Shown piece by piece: positions 60,237-64,000 of a stretch of DNA of 64,000 nt; position 1 is the first letter of the stretch; each line of letters begins with the position of its first letter. Origin of the DNA: Anaeromusa acidaminophila DSM 3853 (GTDB lineage: Bacteria > Bacillota > Negativicutes > Anaeromusales > Anaeromusaceae). The stretch lies in contig NZ_KB894583.1 in NCBI RefSeq assembly GCF_000374545.1, forward strand, positions 141,236-205,235, given 5' to 3'. The notes beneath the pieces were generated by a model, which saw only the letters and a list, made by a program, of their open reading frames with translations, made no database searches and was not told where the DNA came from. A program made the translations under genes and the position numbers.

Positions 60237-61970
60237 ATGGCCTATGTTGCCTTGTATCGCCGCTGGCGACCGCAAGATTTTGACAGCTTAGTGGGGCAGG
60301 AGCATATTCGGATTACGTTGGAAAATGCCATACGTTCTGACAAGATTGCGCATGCTTATCTTTTTGCAGGCCCTCGCGGGACTGGCAAGACCAGTACGGC
60401 GAAGATTTTTGCAAAGGCGCTAAACTGCGTGCAGGGACCAACTCTGCATCCGTGCAATACCTGCTCCTCCTGCGTAGGGATTACCGACGGTTCTTCCATG
60501 GATGTGGTGGAAGTGGACGCGGCCTCCAATCGTGGCATTGATGAAATCCGCGACTTGCGAGAAACTGTGAAATTTGCTCCGGTAGAAGGAAAATACAAAG
60601 TCTACATTATTGATGAAGTGCATATGCTAACAACCGAGGCTTTTAATGCACTCTTGAAAACCTTGGAAGAACCTCCGAGCCATGTGGTTTTTATTTTGGC
60701 GACAACAGAACCCCATAAGATTCCGGCAACCATTCATTCGCGTTGTCAGCGCTATGATTTTCGGCGAATTACCCAAGGGGACTTGTTAGTGCGTTTGCAA
60801 GAGGTAGCGACAGCTGGCGGCATGAACGTAGAAGAAGATGCTTTGCGTCTTATCGCCGCTCAGGCCGATGGCGGCTTGCGGGATGCGCTAAGCTTGTTGG
60901 ATCAATGCGCTTCCATGGCGACGGATGGGCATGTTTCAGAGGCCTTAGTGCGTAACTTGCTAGGATTGGTAGGGCATGAATGGGTCTGGAGCATGACGGA
61001 GCGTCTGGGGAAAAAAGACGCGGCGGCGCTCTTGGAAGGATTGGAAGAAATGCTGTCTTTGGGGCGGGAAGCCAAGCAGATGGCGGTGGAATGGGCTGGC
61101 TATTTGCGCGATGTCATGCTGTATCAGGCGGCGCCTGGTATGGAAAAATGGCAGGAGGGCAGTGGTAGCATGCGGGAAAAGCTGGCAGAGCATGCGCAAC
61201 AATTGCCCCAAAGTGCGATTATGCAGGCGGTGCGCCGTCTGGGCGAAGCCATTCAAGAGGCGCGCTGGGCTGTGGACGCCCGTATTCCCCTAGAGATGGC
61301 ATTGCTAGCATTATGCCGAGGCGAAGAGGAGCATGGAAATTGGGACAGCTTAGCACAGCGGGTACAGGCTTTAGAAAAGGCCGTAGCTCAGGGAGCAGGG
61401 GCTCAGTCGCCGTTGAGGGCGGCGATGGAGCCAGCGCCTGTCAGACATTTTGAAGCGCCGCCAGAGCTAGTAAGAAAGTCAGAAGCGCCTGCTGCGACCA
61501 AAGTGACGAGCGCGACTTCTTCCGTGAAACCTTCAACGCCCGCTCCGCCGGCGGCCGCTGCGCCAGCGGTTAAACCGGCTGTAGTTGCGGCCGCGCCGCC
61601 AGTCTCCGGAGATTTGTGGCAGCAATTTTTAAAACGCCTTATGAGCAGCGGAAAACGTTCTGTATATGCTTGCGTTTCACAAGGGCAGTTGGTAAAGGCG
61701 GAAGCCGGTATTATTGTGCTGCAGTTTACGGCGGCGTTTCCTTGTGAAAGGACGGCCAAGGATGATTATCGAGAGATTGTAGAAAATTTATTTGCAGAAC
61801 TTTGTGGTCATCCGGTACAATTACAATGTGTCCAGGGTGTTGCAGGAGCGGCGCCAGCGGCGGTCAAGACGACGCCGACAGAGCCGGATTGGGGAAATCC
61901 GGCTTTACGAGAAGCAATGAAGATGTTCCCTGGGAAAGTGCTCCCACAGGAAAAAAAGGAGGATGTATAA
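60237..61970 (+). CDS. dnaX: DNA polymerase III subunits gamma/tau
   Basis: Clamp-loader ATPase and replisome organiser. 577 residues: AAA+ domain with Walker A GPRGTGKTS near residue 45, zinc module with CNTCSSC, Walker B IIDEVHML, sensor 1 ATTEP and the SRCQRYDF motif, then domain III; after an Ala/Pro-rich linker (about 405-460) the tau-specific C-terminal domain (about 465-550). No poly-A slippery site for programmed frameshifting was noticed. ATG 60237 has AAAGGAGG six bases upstream; an upstream open frame to 60192 overlaps the SRP terminator and is rejected. Operon dnaX-ybaB-recR. Confidence 0.96.
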   Translation: MAYVALYRRWRPQDFDSLVGQEHIRITLENAIRSDKIAHAYLFAGPRGTGKTSTAKIFAKALNCVQGPTLHPCNTCSSCVGITDGSSMDVVEVDAASNRGIDEIRDLRETVKFAPVEGKYKVYIIDEVHMLTTEAFNALLKTLEEPPSHVVFILATTEPHKIPATIHSRCQRYDFRRITQGDLLVRLQEVATAGGMNVEEDALRLIAAQADGGLRDALSLLDQCASMATDGHVSEALVRNLLGLVGHEWVWSMTERLGKKDAAALLEGLEEMLSLGREAKQMAVEWAGYLRDVMLYQAAPGMEKWQEGSGSMREKLAEHAQQLPQSAIMQAVRRLGEAIQEARWAVDARIPLEMALLALCRGEEEHGNWDSLAQRVQALEKAVAQGAGAQSPLRAAMEPAPVRHFEAPPELVRKSEAPAATKVTSATSSVKPSTPAPPAAAAPAVKPAVVAAAPPVSGDLWQQFLKRLMSSGKRSVYACVSQGQLVKAEAGIIVLQFTAAFPCERTAKDDYREIVENLFAELCGHPVQLQCVQGVAGAAPAAVKTTPTEPDWGNPALREAMKMFPGKVLPQEKKEDV

Positions 61971-62302
61971 TGTTCGGAGGCGGAAACATGGGCCAAATGG
62001 CCGGCATGATGAAAAAAGTGCAAAAGATGCAGGCGGAAATGGCTAAAATGCAAGAAGAGCTTAAACAGCGGACCCTCGAAGTCAGCGCTGGCGGCGGAGC
62101 GGTAAAGGTAGTTGTAACTGGAGAGAAGAAAGTGGTTTCGATCAAAATTGCTCCTACGGCGGTAGATCCGGAAGACGTGGAAATGCTGGAAGACTTGGTG
62201 ACGGCTGCTGTTAATGAAGCCTTGACCAAGGTGGATGATCTTATGGCGCAGGAAATGGGCAAGTTGACTGCCGGCATGAATTTGCCGCCAGGATTGTTCT
62301 AA
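61970..62302 (+). CDS. YbaB/EbfC nucleoid-associated protein
   Basis: 110-residue small DNA-binding protein that dimerises into a tweezer shape. Met-rich start [31 protein letters not shown], the [28 protein letters not shown] central sheet and a C-terminal helix with [15 protein letters not shown], all standard for YbaB. Starts on ATG 61970 that overlaps the dnaX stop (TAATG); AAGGAGG precedes. It is always found between dnaX and recR and may affect recombination and replication initiation. Confidence 0.96.
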   Translation: MFGGGNMGQMAGMMKKVQKMQAEMAKMQEELKQRTLEVSAGGGAVKVVVTGEKKVVSIKIAPTAVDPEDVEMLEDLVTAAVNEALTKVDDLMAQEMGKLTAGMNLPPGLF

Positions 62303-62303
62303 G

Positions 62304-62900
62304 ATGCAGTATATTGCGCCTCTGGCCAAATTAGTAGAGCAATTTCGTTCTTTGCCTGGGATTGGCGCTAAGTCGGCTGTACGCTTAGCGTACCATGTCT
62401 TGGAGATGGATCGGAGCAAAGCGGAAGGCTTGGCTAAGGCGATCATGGAAGCAAAGGCCAAGGTGACGTACTGCAGTATTTGCTTTAATATTACCGATCA
62501 GGACCCTTGCGCTATTTGTCAAAGCGAGGGACGAGACCGCAGCGTTCTTTGTGTTGTCGAAGAACCCCGGGATGTTATGGCGATGGAGCGGACGCGAGAA
62601 TTTCGGGGGCTGTACCATGTGCTGCATGGGGCGTTATCTCCCTTGGAAGGCGTAGGTCCTGATGATATCCGCATTAAGGAACTGCTGCAGCGTGTAGGTG
62701 CGGAGCCGGTGACGGAAGTGATTATGGCTACCGACCCGGATGTGGAAGGGGAAGCAACGGCCATGTATGTGGCGAAGCTGTTAAAGCCTCTTGGTATTTC
62801 CGTAAGCCGAATTGCTCATGGCTTGCCTGTAGGCGGCGATTTAGAATACGCTGACGAGGTTACCTTGGGGAAAGCGCTGGAGAATCGGCGCTCTATGTAG
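62304..62900 (+). CDS. recR: Recombination mediator RecR
   Basis: Part of RecFOR, loads RecA at gaps. 198 residues: HhH motif [19 protein letters not shown], zinc finger Cys pair in [18 protein letters not shown], and TOPRIM domain with [14 protein letters not shown]...[19 protein letters not shown]...[20 protein letters not shown]. Starts one base after the ybaB stop. All typical residues are present. A strong terminator separates it from bofA. Confidence 0.97.
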   Translation: MQYIAPLAKLVEQFRSLPGIGAKSAVRLAYHVLEMDRSKAEGLAKAIMEAKAKVTYCSICFNITDQDPCAICQSEGRDRSVLCVVEEPRDVMAMERTREFRGLYHVLHGALSPLEGVGPDDIRIKELLQRVGAEPVTEVIMATDPDVEGEATAMYVAKLLKPLGISVSRIAHGLPVGGDLEYADEVTLGKALENRRSM

Positions 62901-62911
62901 CGTGTAGACTA

Positions 62912-62952
62912 AAAACCGCACAAGAGCTCTAAGGGCGCTCTTGTGCGGTTTA
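62912..62952 (+). terminator. recR terminator
   Basis: AAACCGCACAAGAGC pairs with GCTCTTGTGCGGTTT around a 9-nt loop; weak T-run. It lies in the leader of bofA. Confidence 0.75.
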
Positions 62953-62975
62953 TTGTAGGAAAGAGAGGTGCGATT

Positions 62976-63239
62976 ATGTCTATCAGTGTGATTCTTGCTT
63001 TTGTGGTGGGGTTATTGGCGCTGTATATCTTGTTTCGCGTGTTTACCCTGCCAGTACGCATTTTCTGGAAGCTTCTATATAATGGTATTTTAGGCGGCAT
63101 TTTACTCTGGGTGTTTAATTTGGCGGGAAGTCTGGTGGGTTTTAAGCTGGCGATTACCCCGATTACCGCGTTAATTGCCGGGTTCTTTGGCTTGCCAGGA
63201 GTTGTATTGTTGGTGCTTTATCAGCTGTTTACGCATTAA
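62976..63239 (+). CDS. bofA: BofA-family protein (pro-sigma-K processing inhibitor-like)
   Basis: 87-residue membrane protein with two or three hydrophobic segments (ISVILAFVVGLLALYILF; GILGGILLWVFNLAGSL; TALIAGFFGLPGVVLLVLYQL). The motif N-x-L-x-G...N-x-A...T-A-L-x-A-G...G-x-P-G-V is that of BofA, which in Bacillus inhibits SpoIVFB in sporulation. Such genes commonly lie after recR in Firmicutes. AGAGGTG precedes ATG 62976. Supports a spore-forming ancestry; the strain need not sporulate. Confidence 0.85.
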   Translation: MSISVILAFVVGLLALYILFRVFTLPVRIFWKLLYNGILGGILLWVFNLAGSLVGFKLAITPITALIAGFFGLPGVVLLVLYQLFTH

Positions 63240-63273
63240 TTGCCGGAACGAAAAGAAAAGTTGAAAGTTGTGG

Positions 63274-63303
63274 TTGACAGAGGGGGCGAGGCAATGGTAT
63301 ACT
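63274..63303 (+). promoter_or_regulatory. rRNA operon promoter
   Basis: TTGACA (63274-63279), 18-bp spacer ending in TGG (extended -10), TATACT (63298-63303). About 260 bp upstream of 16S. Confidence 0.8.
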
Positions 63304-63563
63304 CATCAGCGTTGCTTCGGGGAACACCCCAGCAGCCAGCAGCAAACGCCGCGCAAGCAGCGAATGAAAAAGCCGGTTGACAAGGCAAGCGCAATGTGGC
63401 ATAATAAACCACGTTGCCGCTGAGAAACACAAGCGACACAAGTGCTCCTTGAAAACTGAACGATGCAAACAAGCCAGATGTGCGAGGCAACATTTGCCGC
63501 AAAGCGAAGGAAGTCAATTAAAATTTCTTTTTTAAACTAAGAGCTGACATCAGTTCTTCGATT
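63304..63563 (+). other. rRNA leader
   Basis: Leader between promoter and 16S, with no gene. A boxA-like antitermination word, TGCTCCTTGAAAACT, starts at about 63443 (compare TGCTCTTTGAAAACT), and inverted segments that could flank 16S processing are likely but were not traced. Confidence 0.6.
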
Positions 63564-64000
63564 TTATCGGAGAGTTTGATCCTGGCTCAGGACGAACGCT
63601 GGCGGCGTGCTTAACACATGCAAGTCGAACGGTCCAGAATTTAACACCGAGAACATACTGCTTGGGAAAGCCGAGCGGTGGCGAGTAAAACGAGCCACCA
63701 CACATACATAAAGTGATTACCAAATAGGTGTTTTGGGTGTTAAATTCTGGATAGTGGCGAACGGGTGAGTAACGCGTAGGCAATCTGCCTTCTAGATGGG
63801 GACAACATCCCGAAAGGGGTGCTAATACCGAATGTTGTACCGGGTCCGCATGGACAAGATACTAAAGGTGGCCTCTGAATATGCTACCGCTAGAAGATGA
63901 GCCTGCGTCTGATTAGCTAGTTGGAGGGGTAACGGCCCACCAAGGCTTCGATCAGTAGCCGGTCTGAGAGGATGAACGGCCACACTGGGACTGAGACACG
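63564..64000 (+). rRNA. 16S ribosomal RNA, 5' part (cut by window)
   Basis: GAGAGTTTGATCCTGGCTCAG (the primer-27F site) begins around 63570; mature end estimated at 63564 by alignment to E. coli numbering. The gene continues past the window. The V1 region is much expanded: TCCAGAATTTAACACC (63633-63648) and its exact complement at 63736-63751 enclose 87 nt, about 90 nt more than usual, before TAGTGGCGAACGGGTGAGTAACGCG. V2 and start of V3 look normal. Confidence 0.97.

Noticed and set aside
61808..62461. Minus-strand frame of 217 codons under ybaB
   Set aside because: Antisense to dnaX, ybaB and recR with matching codon bias on the plus strand.

Overview
The window (64 kb, about 50% G+C by eye) reads as a chromosomal segment of a motile, anaerobic, amino-acid-using member of the Negativicutes, most likely a Sporomusaceae relative such as Anaeromusa, Anaeroarcus or Pelosinus. 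This is inferred from the start of the 16S gene at the right edge, the order dnaX-ybaB-recR-bofA-rRNA, a bofA homologue typical of spore-forming lineages, strong AGGAGG ribosome-binding sites, and genes for glutamate-semialdehyde oxidation, branched-chain amino-acid binding and alanine dehydrogenase. No phage, IS element or CRISPR array was recognised.

Layout. 0-8.4 kb: 5'-truncated P5C dehydrogenase, a solitary Liv-type binding lipoprotein behind a leader with a perfect palindrome, family-4 uracil-DNA glycosylase, serS, a c-di-GMP pair (HD-GYP then EAL-HDOD) and an unknown polytopic membrane protein. 8.4-10.9 kb: Fur-type feoA-feoB operon ending in an unlisted 50-aa cysteine-rich protein. 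11.1-14.6 kb: three-gene operon for a Tat-exported [FeFe] hydrogenase with a HybA-like ferredoxin subunit and an NrfD/HybB-like membrane subunit. 14.8-18.5 kb: marR-MFS pair, acyl-CoA ligase, and a decayed proline iminopeptidase. 18.5-23.3 kb: an exported unknown protein, a tRNA-poor intergenic zone with a possible short RNA, tRNA-Gly, nhaA, a Crp/Fnr regulator, tadA and tRNA-Ser. 23.5-33.3 kb: signalling and accessory genes (Cache chemoreceptor, exported DUF6612-like protein, NERD protein, OPA-family transporter, CHASE4-GGDEF-HD-GYP protein, globin-coupled chemoreceptor). 33.4-36.7 kb: FlxA-like protein and a regulator-kinase-regulator cluster. 36.9-49.5 kb: late flagellar genes flgD, flgE, two tandem flgK paralogues, flgL, fliD, a small coiled-coil protein, and two TPR-glycosyltransferase paralogues. 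49.6-58.2 kb: two small unknown proteins, a TyrR-like sigma-54 activator divergent from ald, a NrdD-tail-like small protein, fixCX, and a DcuS/DcuR-type two-component system. 58.4-64 kb: PIN-PhoH protein, tRNA-Ser, SRP RNA, dnaX-ybaB-recR-bofA, and the 5' part of an rRNA operon whose 16S carries a long V1 insertion.

How it fits together. The strongest regulatory unit is ald: a sigma-54 promoter with a 34-bp upstream palindrome, next to its probable activator. Iron uptake (feo) has a consensus promoter, two Fur-like boxes and an intervening terminator-like hairpin. The exported hydrogenase would pass electrons between external H2 and membrane quinone. Six signalling proteins (three c-di-GMP proteins, two chemoreceptors, several kinases and regulators) lie near the flagellar cluster, consistent with control of motility. 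Everything here rests on reading the sequence and family knowledge; no search was run.
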